From Pontixanthobacter aestiaquae (GTDB lineage Bacteria; Pseudomonadota; Alphaproteobacteria; Sphingomonadales; Sphingomonadaceae), in NCBI RefSeq assembly GCF_009827455.1, contig NZ_WTYZ01000001.1, forward strand, positions 2,179,001 through 2,243,000: DNA of 64,000 nucleotides, written 5' to 3'. Shown piece by piece: positions 18,262 through 28,306 of this stretch. Every line of letters begins with the position of its first letter. Position 1 is the first letter of the stretch. The translations under genes and the position numbers were made by a program. Under the pieces are notes generated by a model, which saw only the letters and a program-made list of their open reading frames with translations, searched no databases and was not told the DNA's origin.

Positions 18262-19959
18262 ATGGCTGACGGCACCAAGCTTGAAGACGAAGCAGCGCAA
18301 TCGACCACCGCATTAGGCCCGATGATCGGGCTGGCCCGTGAGGATTTCGTGGGCGCAATAGCCCTGCTCCTCCGCGAAACAGCATCTGATCCGATGCGTT
18401 CGATGAAGCATGCGCAGGAAATGGGGCAGGACATGATTAAAATCATGACCGGAAAGTCCGATCTCGCACCCGATCCGCGCGACAAGCGCTTCAAAGACCC
18501 GGCATGGCAATACAATCCGTTTTTCCGCGCCGGTGCACAGTACTACCTCGCCGTGCAGAAGGGCATGAGTAATTGGCTCAGTGATCTGGAGCTCGATGAT
18601 CTGGAGCGTGACCGCGCCAATTTCATCTCCAATATCATCATTGACGGCTTGGCCCCGACCAACACTCTGATGGGCAATCCGACCGCTCAGAAACGCTTGG
18701 TCGACAGCGGCGGCCTTAGTCTCGTGAAGGGCCTGAAAAACGCCTATAACGATATGGTTCACAACAAGGGCATGGTCAGTCAGGTTGACAAGCGCCCGTT
18801 CAAGCTCGGCGAGAATGTTGCAACGTCGAAAGGGTCGGTCGTTCTACGCACCGAAATGATGGAACTGATCCATTATGCGCCGACCACCGATGAAGTGCAT
18901 GAAATCCCGCAACTGACAATCCCGCCGCAGATCAACAAAATGTACATCAACGACCTCTCTCCGGAGAAGTCGGTGATCAAGTGGCAGACCGACAACAAAA
19001 TCCAGACCTTCGTAATTTCGTGGCGTAATCCTTCGAAAGAACAGGGCCACTGGGACATGACCGACTATGTGAAATCATGCCGTGAAGCGATGGAGGCGGT
19101 GTCTGCCATTACGGGCGCCAAAAAGGTCAATGTATCTGCAGGGTGCTCTGGCGGCCAAACAGCGGCGATGCTCGCCAGCAAGATGGCATCGGACAAGGAC
19201 GATCTGCTCGGCGCGCTGACGCTAATGGTATGTGTACTCCACCCCAAGCAAAACGATATCGAAGCAGGCTCTCTGGTCAGCGAAAACGGGATGCAGCTCG
19301 CTCGTCAACGCGCTGCCAAAAAAGGCATAATCAAGGGTGACGATCTGGCGCGCGGCTTCGCGTGGCTACGGCCAAATGATCTGATCTGGAACTATGTCAT
19401 CAACAATTACCTTCTTGGCGATGATCCGCCGGCATTTGACGTGCTGTTCTGGAATGCCGATGCGACCAATCTGTCAGCCAGCCTGATGGGCGATTTCCTG
19501 ACCGCATTCGAGACGCTGGCTTTCACACGCAAAGGCGAAGTCGAGATGGTCGATCACATGGTCGATCTGTCGAAAGTGAAGAGTGATCTGTTCATCCTAG
19601 GCGGCGTCACCGATCATATCACGCCGTGGAAAGCGACCTATCGCTCGACACAGCTATTCGGCTCCAAAAACGTGACCTATGTTCTCAGCCAATCGGGCCA
19701 TATGCAGGCAATCCTGAATCCTCCGGGCAATCCGAAGGCGAAATATTTCGTCCAGAAGAAGGACGGCAAACTGCCAAAAACTGCAGACGAGTGGCTGCAA
19801 GGGACCGAGGAAGTTGCCGGTAGCTGGTGGCCCTATTGGGCGGAATGGGTCCAGGCACGTGCAGGCAAGATCAAGCCCGCGCCGAAAAAGCTTGGCAACG
19901 CCAAATACAAACCTCTCGATCTTGCTCCGGGCCTTTACGTCTCCGAAGAAGTCGACTGA
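18262..19959 (+). CDS. phaC: Polyhydroxyalkanoate synthase (PhaC)
   Basis: Polymerises hydroxyacyl-CoA into storage polyester on cytoplasmic granules. The 565-residue protein has the PhaC alpha/beta hydrolase core with the catalytic triad at Cys295 (VSAGCSGGQT), Asp451 (TDHITPWK) and His480 (SGHMQAILNPP). N-terminal signatures include DPAWQYNPFFR. Triad spacing and length fit single-subunit class I/II synthases, closer to the Pseudomonas type. The nucleophile box reads A-G-C-S-G rather than the usual G-x-C-x-G. AGGAG precedes the ATG at 18262. phaZ follows 28 bases later. Confidence 0.9.
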   Translation: MADGTKLEDEAAQSTTALGPMIGLAREDFVGAIALLLRETASDPMRSMKHAQEMGQDMIKIMTGKSDLAPDPRDKRFKDPAWQYNPFFRAGAQYYLAVQKGMSNWLSDLELDDLERDRANFISNIIIDGLAPTNTLMGNPTAQKRLVDSGGLSLVKGLKNAYNDMVHNKGMVSQVDKRPFKLGENVATSKGSVVLRTEMMELIHYAPTTDEVHEIPQLTIPPQINKMYINDLSPEKSVIKWQTDNKIQTFVISWRNPSKEQGHWDMTDYVKSCREAMEAVSAITGAKKVNVSAGCSGGQTAAMLASKMASDKDDLLGALTLMVCVLHPKQNDIEAGSLVSENGMQLARQRAAKKGIIKGDDLARGFAWLRPNDLIWNYVINNYLLGDDPPAFDVLFWNADATNLSASLMGDFLTAFETLAFTRKGEVEMVDHMVDLSKVKSDLFILGGVTDHITPWKATYRSTQLFGSKNVTYVLSQSGHMQAILNPPGNPKAKYFVQKKDGKLPKTADEWLQGTEEVAGSWWPYWAEWVQARAGKIKPAPKKLGNAKYKPLDLAPGLYVSEEVD

Positions 19960-19987
19960 TTCATCTGAATAATCAAAGGAATTTCGC

Positions 19988-20836
19988 TTGAGCGATCCTA
20001 TGGCCTCGGCCGAAATCTCGATTGAAAATGTTGGCGGCCGCAATCTGCGTATTGCCCGCTGGCGGCTCGATGAGCCAAGTGACCATCCACCGGTCCTATT
20101 CTTCAACGGTATCGGCGCGAATATCGAAGCAGTAGCCCCTCTCGCAGAAGCGATGAACGACCGCGCTTTCATCATGTTCGATATGCCAGGCACGGGCGGC
20201 TCGCCCGATCCGGTCATTCCTTACACAATTGTCACCATGGCATGGACCGCAACGCAGGTTCTGGATCGGTTTGGTCTCGGTGTAGTCGATGTCATGGGCA
20301 TCAGCTGGGGCGGCGGCATGGCGCAGCATTTCGCGATCCAGCACCCTGCCCGCACGCGGCGATTGGTGCTTATTGCAACCAGCGCAGGCATGCTGATGAT
20401 ACCGGGCAATCCGGCTGCACTGACCAAGATGGCCAACCCGCGCCGCTATGTGGACGCAGATTATATGGCACAGCATTTCGAGACGCTTTACGGCGGCGCG
20501 CTCGACGGAACCAAAGGCAAAGGCGGCCATATGTCGCGCCTCACCCCGCCCAGCCCGCGCGGATATATGTATCAGCTGCTTGCGATGCTTGGCTGGACCA
20601 GCGCGCCGGTGCTGCCCTTTATGCGCAAGGAAACGCTCATCCTGATGGGCGACGATGACCAGATTGTGCCGCTGGCCAATGGCAAATTCCTCAACACGCT
20701 TATTCCGAATAGCGAATTGATCGTGATGGAAGGCGGCGGACATCTCTTCTTGCTCAGCCATAAAGACGAGAGCGTCAGTGCGATTACCGACTTCCTCGAT
20801 GCGCCGGACGAAACGGAGCTTTCGGCAGCAGCGTAA
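19988..20836 (+). CDS. phaZ: Intracellular PHA depolymerase (PhaZ), alpha/beta hydrolase
   Basis: 282-residue hydrolase that mobilises stored polyester. The nucleophile elbow GISWGG places Ser at residue 106; LMGDDDQIVPL supplies the acid and GGGHLFLLSH the histidine. It starts with TTG at 19988, supported by AAAGGA seven bases upstream; a downstream ATG five codons in is the alternative. The position just after phaC and the similarity to PhaZ of medium-chain PHA producers support the name over a generic esterase. Confidence 0.85.
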   Translation: MSDPMASAEISIENVGGRNLRIARWRLDEPSDHPPVLFFNGIGANIEAVAPLAEAMNDRAFIMFDMPGTGGSPDPVIPYTIVTMAWTATQVLDRFGLGVVDVMGISWGGGMAQHFAIQHPARTRRLVLIATSAGMLMIPGNPAALTKMANPRRYVDADYMAQHFETLYGGALDGTKGKGGHMSRLTPPSPRGYMYQLLAMLGWTSAPVLPFMRKETLILMGDDDQIVPLANGKFLNTLIPNSELIVMEGGGHLFLLSHKDESVSAITDFLDAPDETELSAAA

Positions 20837-20854
20837 CGGTCCGGAGGGGATGGC

Positions 20855-22171
20855 ATGCGGCACATCGCGATCATTGGTTCGGGTCCGGCAGGATATTACA
20901 CCGCCGAAGCTGCGCACAAGCAGTGGGGCGACGATGTCCAAATCGATGTGTTTGACACGCTGCCCGTTCCATACGGATTGATTCGCACCGGCGTTGCGCC
21001 CGATCACCAATCGATCAAAAGCGTATCGCGGCGATATGAGAAGACAGCGTTAACCGACAATGTCCGCTTTGTTGGTAATGTGGCGGTGGGCACGGACATC
21101 TCGATCGCCGAGTTGCAAGCGCTTTACGATGCCGTGGTGTTGGCGACCGGCGCGCCCAATGACCGGCAGCTTGGCCTGGATGGTGAAAATCTCGAGAATG
21201 TGTTCGGCAGCGCCAGCTTTGTCGGTTGGTATAACGGCCATCCGCAATTCGCCGAACTTAACCCTGACCTGTCGGGCAGGCATGCCGTGGTAATCGGCAT
21301 GGGCAATGTCGCGCTCGATGTCGCGCGGATACTGGCCAAAACCGACGCCGAATTTGCCGGAAGCGACATCGTTTCCCATGCGCTGGATGCGTTGAAGGCC
21401 TCTGGCCTCGAGAAGGTCACGATCTTGGGCCGGCGGGGCCCACACCAGATCATGATGACCCCAAAAGAGCTGGGCGAGCTCGGCAATCTCGAACGTGCAT
21501 CACCACGCGTCAATCGCGATGATTTGCCTGAAGAAGCCGATGACGCAATCCTCGAACCCGGCATCCGCAAATCGGTCACACATTTGCGCAGCTTCGCGGC
21601 GATCCCGGAAGATATGCACGCCGAGAAGGCGATTGAGGTGGAATTTGACTTCTTCGCCAATCCCATTGCGATAGAAGGCGATGGGACGGTCGCGTCAGTC
21701 AGGGTTGAAGAAACACGGATCGCGAACGGAAAGGCTGTCGGCACCGGGAAGATCTATGCAATCCCGGCAGATTTGGTCATCGCCTGCATCGGCTACAGGA
21801 CCTCTCCCATCCCCGGGGTCCCGTTTGACGAACGCGCAGGCCGCTTCGCCAATGACGGGGGACGCATCTTGGCCGGGCTTTACTGCGTCGGCTGGGCGCG
21901 GCGCGGACCATCGGGAACGATCGGCACCAACCGCCCCGATGGCTACAGCCTGATCGAGAAAGTCGCCGAAGACATGGACAGCGGAGTCTTGGGCCGTATT
22001 GGCAAAAAAGGCCGCGAGGGCTTCGATGCGCTGGCCAAAGAGCGCGGCCTCGATATCGTGACTTTTCAGGACTGGAAGAAAATCGAAGAAGCCGAAGCCG
22101 CCGCCGCGCGCGACGGATCACCGCGTGAGAAATTCGTCGACATCGAAGCGATGATTAAGGCTGGCCATTAA
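20855..22171 (+). CDS. Ferredoxin-NADP+ reductase, adrenodoxin reductase (FprA) type
   Basis: 438-residue flavoprotein moving electrons between NADPH and ferredoxin. An FAD-binding GSGPAGYYTAE lies at residues 8-18, LPVPYGLIRTGVAPDH near 37-52 is diagnostic of the adrenodoxin-reductase family, and the NADP-binding GMGNVALDVARIL is near 149. The C-terminal GWARRGPSGTIGTNR motif is also typical. It starts 18 bases after phaZ with GGAGGGG upstream, so it is probably in the phaC transcript, although its electron partner, perhaps a ferredoxin/P450, is not here. Confidence 0.88.
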   Translation: MRHIAIIGSGPAGYYTAEAAHKQWGDDVQIDVFDTLPVPYGLIRTGVAPDHQSIKSVSRRYEKTALTDNVRFVGNVAVGTDISIAELQALYDAVVLATGAPNDRQLGLDGENLENVFGSASFVGWYNGHPQFAELNPDLSGRHAVVIGMGNVALDVARILAKTDAEFAGSDIVSHALDALKASGLEKVTILGRRGPHQIMMTPKELGELGNLERASPRVNRDDLPEEADDAILEPGIRKSVTHLRSFAAIPEDMHAEKAIEVEFDFFANPIAIEGDGTVASVRVEETRIANGKAVGTGKIYAIPADLVIACIGYRTSPIPGVPFDERAGRFANDGGRILAGLYCVGWARRGPSGTIGTNRPDGYSLIEKVAEDMDSGVLGRIGKKGREGFDALAKERGLDIVTFQDWKKIEEAEAAAARDGSPREKFVDIEAMIKAGH

Positions 22172-22386
22172 CGGCTCACGCCGCTCTGCCCGACTTCAGG
22201 CAATTGCCCGCTTCCCGCAACGCGGCCGCTAAACCAGCGCTGCCGCTCGCAAGCAGGCACCCATGCAATGTCGGCCTGTTTTATCAACTTTAGGAAAGCT
22301 CCCATAGCGGGGGGGTCGTTACCTTTAGGCATCGCCAAGTGCACTCTATCCCAGTCAAATGACAGCTCGCATATTCACTCGGCGAT

Positions 22387-23280
22387 CTACTGTGTGAGCC
22401 ATTCACGCATCGCTGCATTGACTTCATCAGGAATATCCTGCTGCACCCAATGCGATGCTTCGGGAAAGCGCCTGACGGTCAAGTCCGGGACATACTGATC
22501 CGTACCGTCGAGGCAGTGAATATCTATCGCAACATCCTGCTCCCCCCACAGTATCAGCGTGGGCGTTTCGACGATCCCATCACCGATCTTCCGCCCGTCA
22601 GGCCTGCGTAACAAAGCTCTGTAATAGTTGAACATGGCCGTAAGTGCGCAGGGCTTTTTGGCGGCATCGCGGTACGGTTTCAGCTCCGCACTGGTGAACC
22701 GTTGCTTGTTGACCGCAGACTCGCGAAACACGCGCGCGATTGGCGCGGCACCGCCCCGCCCCAGAAGCTTCTCCGGCAGCCACGGAAGCTGGAAGAAGAA
22801 GATATACCAGCTCTTCTTCAACTGCCGCCAGCTCTTGAGCTCACGCTCACCGCATTTCGGATGCGGGACATTGAGAATGATAAGCCGCGCCAAAGGGCGC
22901 AGCTTCAGAATCGCAAAGTGCCACGCAACGATCGCACCCCAATCATGCGCTATCAGGGTGACTTCCTTCGCGCCGCTTGCATCGATCAATGCCGCGACAT
23001 CCTGCACCAGCGTATCGAGCCGGTAATTCTCGACACCCTCGGGCCGCGTAGTCTCGCCGTAACCACGCATATTGGGCGCCCATACGCGGTACCCCATCTT
23101 GGCCAGCATCGGCATCTGGTATCGCCAGCTGTAATGTAGCTCGGGGAACCCATGCAGGCACAGAGCAAGCCTATCACCCTCGCCCGCTTGAGCGACTTCA
23201 AAGCGGATGCCGTTGGCTTCCACCCAGTCGATTGTGATCCCGCTTTTGGCGTCCGGCGTCCAGCTCATTGTCTCGGTCAT
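22387..23280 (-). CDS. Alpha/beta hydrolase, epoxide hydrolase type
   Basis: 297 residues. HGFPE at residues 43-47 forms the oxyanion hole and AHDWGA places an Asp nucleophile at residue 113, which separates epoxide hydrolases and dehalogenases from Ser esterases. LILWGEQDVAID and PEASHWVQQDIPDEV supply the acid and His. The natural substrate cannot be read from sequence. Convergent with fprA across a 215-base gap in which I see nothing, and divergent from the amidohydrolase. Confidence 0.85.
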   Translation of the reverse strand: MTETMSWTPDAKSGITIDWVEANGIRFEVAQAGEGDRLALCLHGFPELHYSWRYQMPMLAKMGYRVWAPNMRGYGETTRPEGVENYRLDTLVQDVAALIDASGAKEVTLIAHDWGAIVAWHFAILKLRPLARLIILNVPHPKCGERELKSWRQLKKSWYIFFFQLPWLPEKLLGRGGAAPIARVFRESAVNKQRFTSAELKPYRDAAKKPCALTAMFNYYRALLRRPDGRKIGDGIVETPTLILWGEQDVAIDIHCLDGTDQYVPDLTVRRFPEASHWVQQDIPDEVNAAMREWLTQ

Positions 23281-23351
23281 GCGCGCACCATAGCGATGTC
23301 ATTTCGAATATGCTAAATCGGTCTCAAATAAAAATTGAACGGAGAGACCCG

Positions 23352-25106
23352 ATGCCCGCATTTGATATGATCATCCGCAATGGAACCATCGTAGATGGCA
23401 CTGGTAACGCGCGTTTCGCTGGCGATGTGGCGATCAAGGACGGACTGATCGCGCAAGTCGGTGAAGTCCGCGGCGATGCGGCAGAAGAGATCGACGCCGG
23501 GGGCAATCTGGTCACACCGGGATTTGTGGACATCCACACCCATTATGACGGCCAAGCCACATGGGACCAGGAGATGGCCCCGTCCAGCTGGCACGGTGTG
23601 ACAACCGTGGTGATGGGCAATTGCGGCGTTGGCTTTGCCCCTGCCAAACCTGACCGCCACGAATGGCTCATAAGCCTGATGGAAGGTGTCGAGGACATTC
23701 CGGGCACGGCTCTGGCAGAGGGTATCACGTGGGATTGGGAGACCTTCCCCGAATATCTCGACGCGTTGGAGAAACTGCCCCGTACGGTCGATATCGGCAC
23801 CCATGTCCCGCATGGCGCAGTGCGCGCTTATGTCCTTGAGGACCGCGAACAGCCCGGTGCTGTGCCGACCGAGGAAGACATCGCCAAAATGTCCGAAATC
23901 GTCGAGGAAGGCGTTCGTGCCGGCGCATTGGGCTTCTCCACCAGCCGCACAGTGCTGCACAAATCGGTTGAAGGCGAGTTGGTCCCCGGGACCACCGCCA
24001 CCGCAGATGAACTCGTTAAGATCGGCCGCGCGATGGGCCGTGTGGGTCATGGTGTGTTCGAGATGGCCAGCGACCTTCAACGCGACTGGAACGAGTTCGA
24101 ATGGATGGGCGATCTCAGCCGCGAGACCGGCCTGCCGGTTACCTTCGCCGCGCTGGAGTCGATCGCGAAGGAAATGCCGCTCAAAGAACAGATTGCCACC
24201 ATGCGCGCGCAGAACGACAATGGCGCGAATATCGTCGCGCAGATTGCATTGCGCGGAAACGGCATCATCATGGCGTGGCAAGGAACGGTGAACCCGTTTG
24301 TTTACCGCCCGAGCTGGCAGGCAATCGCAGAACTCCCTTGGGAAGAGCAGAAGCCGAAACTGCTCGATCCGGACTTCAAGAAACAGCTGCTGTCTGAGGC
24401 CAATGACTATTCCGAAGCCCCGCAGGATATTTTGCCGGTGGTGATGGTCATTACCCAAGGCTGGGCGCTGCAATATGAGATGGATCCGGACTTCGATTAC
24501 GAGCCGGACGAAACCGCCAGCGTCAATGCGCGCGCCAATGCCAAGGGCATCGATCCGCAGGAATATGCTTACGATATGCTCTGCGCTGACGACGGCAAAG
24601 GTTTCATTTACCTGCCGATTTTGAATTATGCAGAAGGTAATCTGGACTTCCTCCATCCGCTGCAGCACGCCGAAGATACGGTGAATTCACTGTCGGACGG
24701 CGGTGCGCATTGCGGCACCATTTGTGACGCCGCGAGCCCGACATTCATGCTGGAGCATTGGGTCCGCGACCGCAAACGCGGCGACCGGATTACGCTGGAG
24801 AACGCGATCAAGCGCCAATGTTGGGACACCGCCCGTCTGTACGGATTGGAAGATCGCGGGATCATCGCACCCGGCTATATGGCCGACCTCAACATCATTG
24901 ACTTCGATGCGATCAAGCTGGGCAAGCCATGGCTGGCATTTGATTTGCCCGCGGGCGGCAAGCGTTTACTGCAAAAAGCCGACGGCTATGTCGCGACAAT
25001 AAAGAACGGCAAAGTCACGTTCAAAGGCGGCAAATGGACCGGCGAAACACCCGGCGGCCTGATCCGCGGCCCGCAGCGCGCTGCACTGGCGGAAGCGGCT
25101 GAGTAG
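23352..25106 (+). CDS. D-aminoacylase / N-acyl-D-amino-acid deacylase family amidohydrolase
   Basis: 584-residue metal-dependent amidohydrolase. N-terminal MIIRNGTIVDGTG and GFVDIHTHYDGQ (metal His62 and His64) are followed by GVTTVVMGNCGVGFAP, a family marker, and SDGGAHCG toward the end. A closing beta-sandwich includes GYMADLNIIDFD. The frame stays open 84 bases upstream, but the ATG at 23352 follows GGAGAG and begins at the conserved N-terminus. The real substrate may be a D-amino acid derivative, dipeptide or hydantoin-like compound. Confidence 0.88.
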   Translation: MPAFDMIIRNGTIVDGTGNARFAGDVAIKDGLIAQVGEVRGDAAEEIDAGGNLVTPGFVDIHTHYDGQATWDQEMAPSSWHGVTTVVMGNCGVGFAPAKPDRHEWLISLMEGVEDIPGTALAEGITWDWETFPEYLDALEKLPRTVDIGTHVPHGAVRAYVLEDREQPGAVPTEEDIAKMSEIVEEGVRAGALGFSTSRTVLHKSVEGELVPGTTATADELVKIGRAMGRVGHGVFEMASDLQRDWNEFEWMGDLSRETGLPVTFAALESIAKEMPLKEQIATMRAQNDNGANIVAQIALRGNGIIMAWQGTVNPFVYRPSWQAIAELPWEEQKPKLLDPDFKKQLLSEANDYSEAPQDILPVVMVITQGWALQYEMDPDFDYEPDETASVNARANAKGIDPQEYAYDMLCADDGKGFIYLPILNYAEGNLDFLHPLQHAEDTVNSLSDGGAHCGTICDAASPTFMLEHWVRDRKRGDRITLENAIKRQCWDTARLYGLEDRGIIAPGYMADLNIIDFDAIKLGKPWLAFDLPAGGKRLLQKADGYVATIKNGKVTFKGGKWTGETPGGLIRGPQRAALAEAAE

Positions 25107-25372
25107 AAAGCGACGTAACAATTTTCGGTGTTTTCCTACACGAAGAAACGCCGCTACGCTCGCAAGCCGCTCTTTCTCATAGTCGATCTGCGAAAAACTG
25201 GACCGTTATCGCGTATCGGTCCAGGCCAGCTGCCAAGTACCTTTTGCACAGAAAGGGCGCAAAATAGCCTCCGGTCCCCTGTCCGTCCGGCCTCGGGAAA
25301 CGCGGCTTTATGCTTGCCTTACAATGCTCTAGCGATCAAAGTTCAAAGTGACACGGTGTAACCTTTGTCCGG

Positions 25373-26455
25373 TTACGGCTTGATCACAATCCCCTGCGCA
25401 GGGTCCACCTTACCGCTCATCATCGTGACGAATGCTTCGCGAGCAGCATCGATACCTTCGCGGATATCGACTTGAACCGTATCGCCGACATCGGCGATAA
25501 ATTTATGCCAGCTTGCTGCCAGTTGTTTTGCAGCTTCTTCATGGCCAAGGTCTTTGAACAACGCGACCGCGTGATCGGGGGCGAAGAACAAAATGGGTTC
25601 GGGGCCTGACATCTTCGCGGGTCCGCCAAGGGCACCGCCGCGTGCCTCGATATGAGTCGCTCCGACCAGGCATGAATATTTGAGATTTTCGCCGAAGTGG
25701 TTGTGCAGTTCTGCCAGTAGTCCGGCATTGCCCGCAAAATCGACGGTGACGCTGGGGTTCTGCGCCAATGACTCGACATCACCATAGGCGACGACTTCGT
25801 CATAAAGACCCGTTTTTTCGACAAAGGCAACGTTGCCCGCAGATGTCAGGCCGATCCGGCGTATGTCCGGCGAACGGTCTTTAGTCACGCTGGCAAGGCC
25901 CATCGCGGTTTTGGAAGAGGCGCTGGTCAGTATCACCTGCTCCGCGCCAAACCAGCTTTCGCGGCGCATAAAGTTCTCGATTAGGAAGCCGGTTTTGAAC
26001 AACGGTCCAAAGATCATCCGCTCGGGCTCTTTCGCCGGATCATGCTCTGGATCGGCGGCGAGGCGGCTGTACTGATTATAGATCGGGCTCATCGGCTGGC
26101 GGTGTTCGGCCAGGTCCACGAAGCCGTGGGGCGTGACTTTGCCCGGCATCACATTCAGATGCGTTCCCATCGGGATATAGCCATAGACGCGCTCACCCAC
26201 GGCGAATTCATCGTGGTTCGACTCTTCGACCACAGCATGCCCCCACATCGGCACGATTCCATCATCGCCAGCGGCAGGGAAGAAGTTCCAATAGCCAAAC
26301 CGGTCGCCAGCGACCGCATAGGTTACATTGTTCGCGGTAACCGCAAAACTCTCGATCTTCAGCCGGACACCGCCATCGGGTAGCGCACCCGGCGCAACAT
26401 CGACAGTCTTCGCGTCTGACGGATTATCGCGGGTGACATATACGGCTTGGTTCAT
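25373..26455 (-). CDS. DUF2855 family protein, quinone-oxidoreductase-like fold
   Basis: 360 residues matching DUF2855: VRLKIESFAVTANNVTYAV, GDRFGYWNFFP and GHAVVEESNHDEFAVGERVY resemble the N-terminal GroES-like domain of medium-chain reductases. QVILTSASSKTAMGLA occupies the usual cofactor-binding position but lacks a normal GxGxxG. No enzymatic activity is established for the family. The 266-base gap between the amidohydrolase stop and this gene holds nothing I recognise. A glutathione S-transferase lies upstream in the same orientation. Confidence 0.8.
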   Translation of the reverse strand: MNQAVYVTRDNPSDAKTVDVAPGALPDGGVRLKIESFAVTANNVTYAVAGDRFGYWNFFPAAGDDGIVPMWGHAVVEESNHDEFAVGERVYGYIPMGTHLNVMPGKVTPHGFVDLAEHRQPMSPIYNQYSRLAADPEHDPAKEPERMIFGPLFKTGFLIENFMRRESWFGAEQVILTSASSKTAMGLASVTKDRSPDIRRIGLTSAGNVAFVEKTGLYDEVVAYGDVESLAQNPSVTVDFAGNAGLLAELHNHFGENLKYSCLVGATHIEARGGALGGPAKMSGPEPILFFAPDHAVALFKDLGHEEAAKQLAASWHKFIADVGDTVQVDIREGIDAAREAFVTMMSGKVDPAQGIVIKP

Positions 26456-26538
26456 GGCGTGTTCCTACTCTTTGGCCTGATCTTTGAAAGGAGCGTAGCG
26501 TTTTGAAACCGGCCTTGCGAGGGTGAAATTGGTCAGAC

Positions 26539-27177
26539 TTACGTCGCCACCGGCTCATCCGGCCAAGCCGTAGCGGCAATTGAGGGACGCGCCCGGCACG
26601 ATGCCATCCACAGTGGCAATACCTGCATCTGCGCCATGCCCGCAGCGCCCTCTGGCGTCGATTCCACGCCGCGCAAAATGCAATAGAGGAAGATATCGGC
26701 GAGCGTGAAACCGGCCGAGCTCCACGCGCCATCTTTCTGCAATTCCAGATCGAGGAAAGACAGCGTTTTGGCGATATCGGGCAAAGCCTTGGAAATACGC
26801 GCTGTGTCGAGCTCCATCTTGGCATAGCGATGCATTATATACGGCATCACCAAACCGCGCTCGAACAACGGAAACAGATAGGAATTACCCACCGAAATCC
26901 ATCGCTCCATCACCGCGCGCTGCGCCGGATCGGATGGCTGCAACGCGCCACCATTATGGGAATTGTCTATGTAAGCCGCGATTGAATGCGTTTCGTAGAG
27001 CTCTAGCCCGTCGATTTCAACCACGGGTACTTTGCCGAACGGGTGGCGATTTTCGGGGGCGTGCGCGGGTGTCGGGATGGTTTCATGCGAGAGGCCAGCC
27101 TCCTCGCACACGATCTGAACTGCGCGAACGTAGGTTGATATGACCGGCCCAAAAATGCGGACCGGCAAATCCGGCAT
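26539..27177 (-). CDS. Glutathione S-transferase family protein
   Basis: 212 residues with a thioredoxin-like N-terminal half (FGKVPVVEIDGLELYETHSI, including the cis-Pro and the Glu-Thr/Ser glutathione-binding turn) and an all-helical C-terminal half with the N-capping motif FTLADIFLYC. The ATG sits one base after the dnaN stop, so the two are probably co-transcribed, a curious pairing with no obvious functional link. Substrate unknown. Confidence 0.87.
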   Translation of the reverse strand: MPDLPVRIFGPVISTYVRAVQIVCEEAGLSHETIPTPAHAPENRHPFGKVPVVEIDGLELYETHSIAAYIDNSHNGGALQPSDPAQRAVMERWISVGNSYLFPLFERGLVMPYIMHRYAKMELDTARISKALPDIAKTLSFLDLELQKDGAWSSAGFTLADIFLYCILRGVESTPEGAAGMAQMQVLPLWMASCRARPSIAATAWPDEPVAT

Positions 27178-27178
27178 A

Positions 27179-28306
27179 CTAAACCCGCATCGGCATCAGC
27201 ACATACAGCGCAGGGCTCTTATCGTCCTTGCGGATCAGCGTCGGCGCGCCGGCATCGGCAAGGTGCAGTTCCACTTCGTCGCTGTCGATCTGACTGAGGA
27301 TATCTTTGAGATAATTGGCGTTAAAGCCAATCTCGAACCCTTCGGAACCATATTGCGCGGCAACTTCCTCGGTCGCTGTGCCATTGTCCGGGCTGGTGAC
27401 AGACAGGACGACTTTGTCCGTCTCCAGGCCCATTTTCACGGCGCGGGTTTTCTCGGTTGCGATGGTCGCAACGCGGTCCACACCGGCGAAGAAGCTGGCT
27501 GGATCGATCTTGAGAAGCTTGTCGTTAGCCGTCGGAATGACCCGGCTGTAATCGGGGAATGTGCCGTCGATCAACTTGGAGGTCAGCACAACGCCGCCCT
27601 CGCCGCCCATGGTGAAACGGATTTTGCTGGCCGACAGGTCAATCTGGACATTGGCGTCGAGCGCTTCCTCAAGCAGCTTGCGCAATTCCGCCACAGCTTT
27701 GCGGGGAACAATCACATCAGGCATACCCTCGGCACCCTCAGGCTGATCGATTGTAAAGCGCGCGAGACGGTGGCCGTCAGTCGCCGCAGCTTTCAGCACT
27801 GGCTTGTCTTCATCCGATACGTGGAAGAATATCCCGTTGAGGTAGTAACGGGTTTCTTCGGTCGAGATCGCGAAACGCGTACGGTCAATCAATTCAGCCA
27901 GCAATTTTGCGGGCAATTCGAAGCTGGTTGGAAGATCGCCTTCAACAATGACCGGGAAGTCATCTTTTGGCAGCGTAGGAAGCGAAAAGCGGCTTCGGCC
28001 CGCCTTAATGGCCATGCGGTTGTCAGCGGCTTCCAGGCTTACCTGACTGCCCTCTGGCAATTTGCGCGCAATATCGAACAGCAAGTGCGCAGACACGGTG
28101 ATCGAACCTGCGGTATCGACCGAGGCAGCAGTCATATTCTCGATCACTTGCAGATCAAGATCGGTTGCCATCACTTTGACAGCTCCGCCATCCTCGGCCT
28201 CGATCAGGACGTTGGACAGGATTGGAATGGTGTTGCGGCGTTCCACCACGGATTGCACGTGGGACAAACAGCGCAGCAGCGTAGCGCGTTCGATTGTGGC
28301 CTTCAT
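27179..28306 (-). CDS. dnaN: DNA polymerase III beta subunit (sliding clamp)
   Basis: 375-residue clamp that tethers polymerase III to DNA. Family segments are clear: MKATIERATLLRCLSHVQSV at the start, ERRNTIPILSNVLIEA, GRSRFSLPTLPKDDFP, TRYYLNGIFFHV in the middle, and the C-terminal YVLMPMRV that forms part of the partner-binding pocket. dnaA and recF are not adjacent, which is common in alphaproteobacteria. The 212 bases upstream to 28518 hold no gene. Confidence 0.97.
   Translation of the reverse strand: MKATIERATLLRCLSHVQSVVERRNTIPILSNVLIEAEDGGAVKVMATDLDLQVIENMTAASVDTAGSITVSAHLLFDIARKLPEGSQVSLEAADNRMAIKAGRSRFSLPTLPKDDFPVIVEGDLPTSFELPAKLLAELIDRTRFAISTEETRYYLNGIFFHVSDEDKPVLKAAATDGHRLARFTIDQPEGAEGMPDVIVPRKAVAELRKLLEEALDANVQIDLSASKIRFTMGGEGGVVLTSKLIDGTFPDYSRVIPTANDKLLKIDPASFFAGVDRVATIATEKTRAVKMGLETDKVVLSVTSPDNGTATEEVAAQYGSEGFEIGFNANYLKDILSQIDSDEVELHLADAGAPTLIRKDDKSPALYVLMPMRV

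Noticed and set aside
23313..24668. 451-codon minus-strand frame opposite the amidohydrolase
   Set aside because: The plus strand carries metal-binding HTH and family motifs; the minus translation has no domain features.
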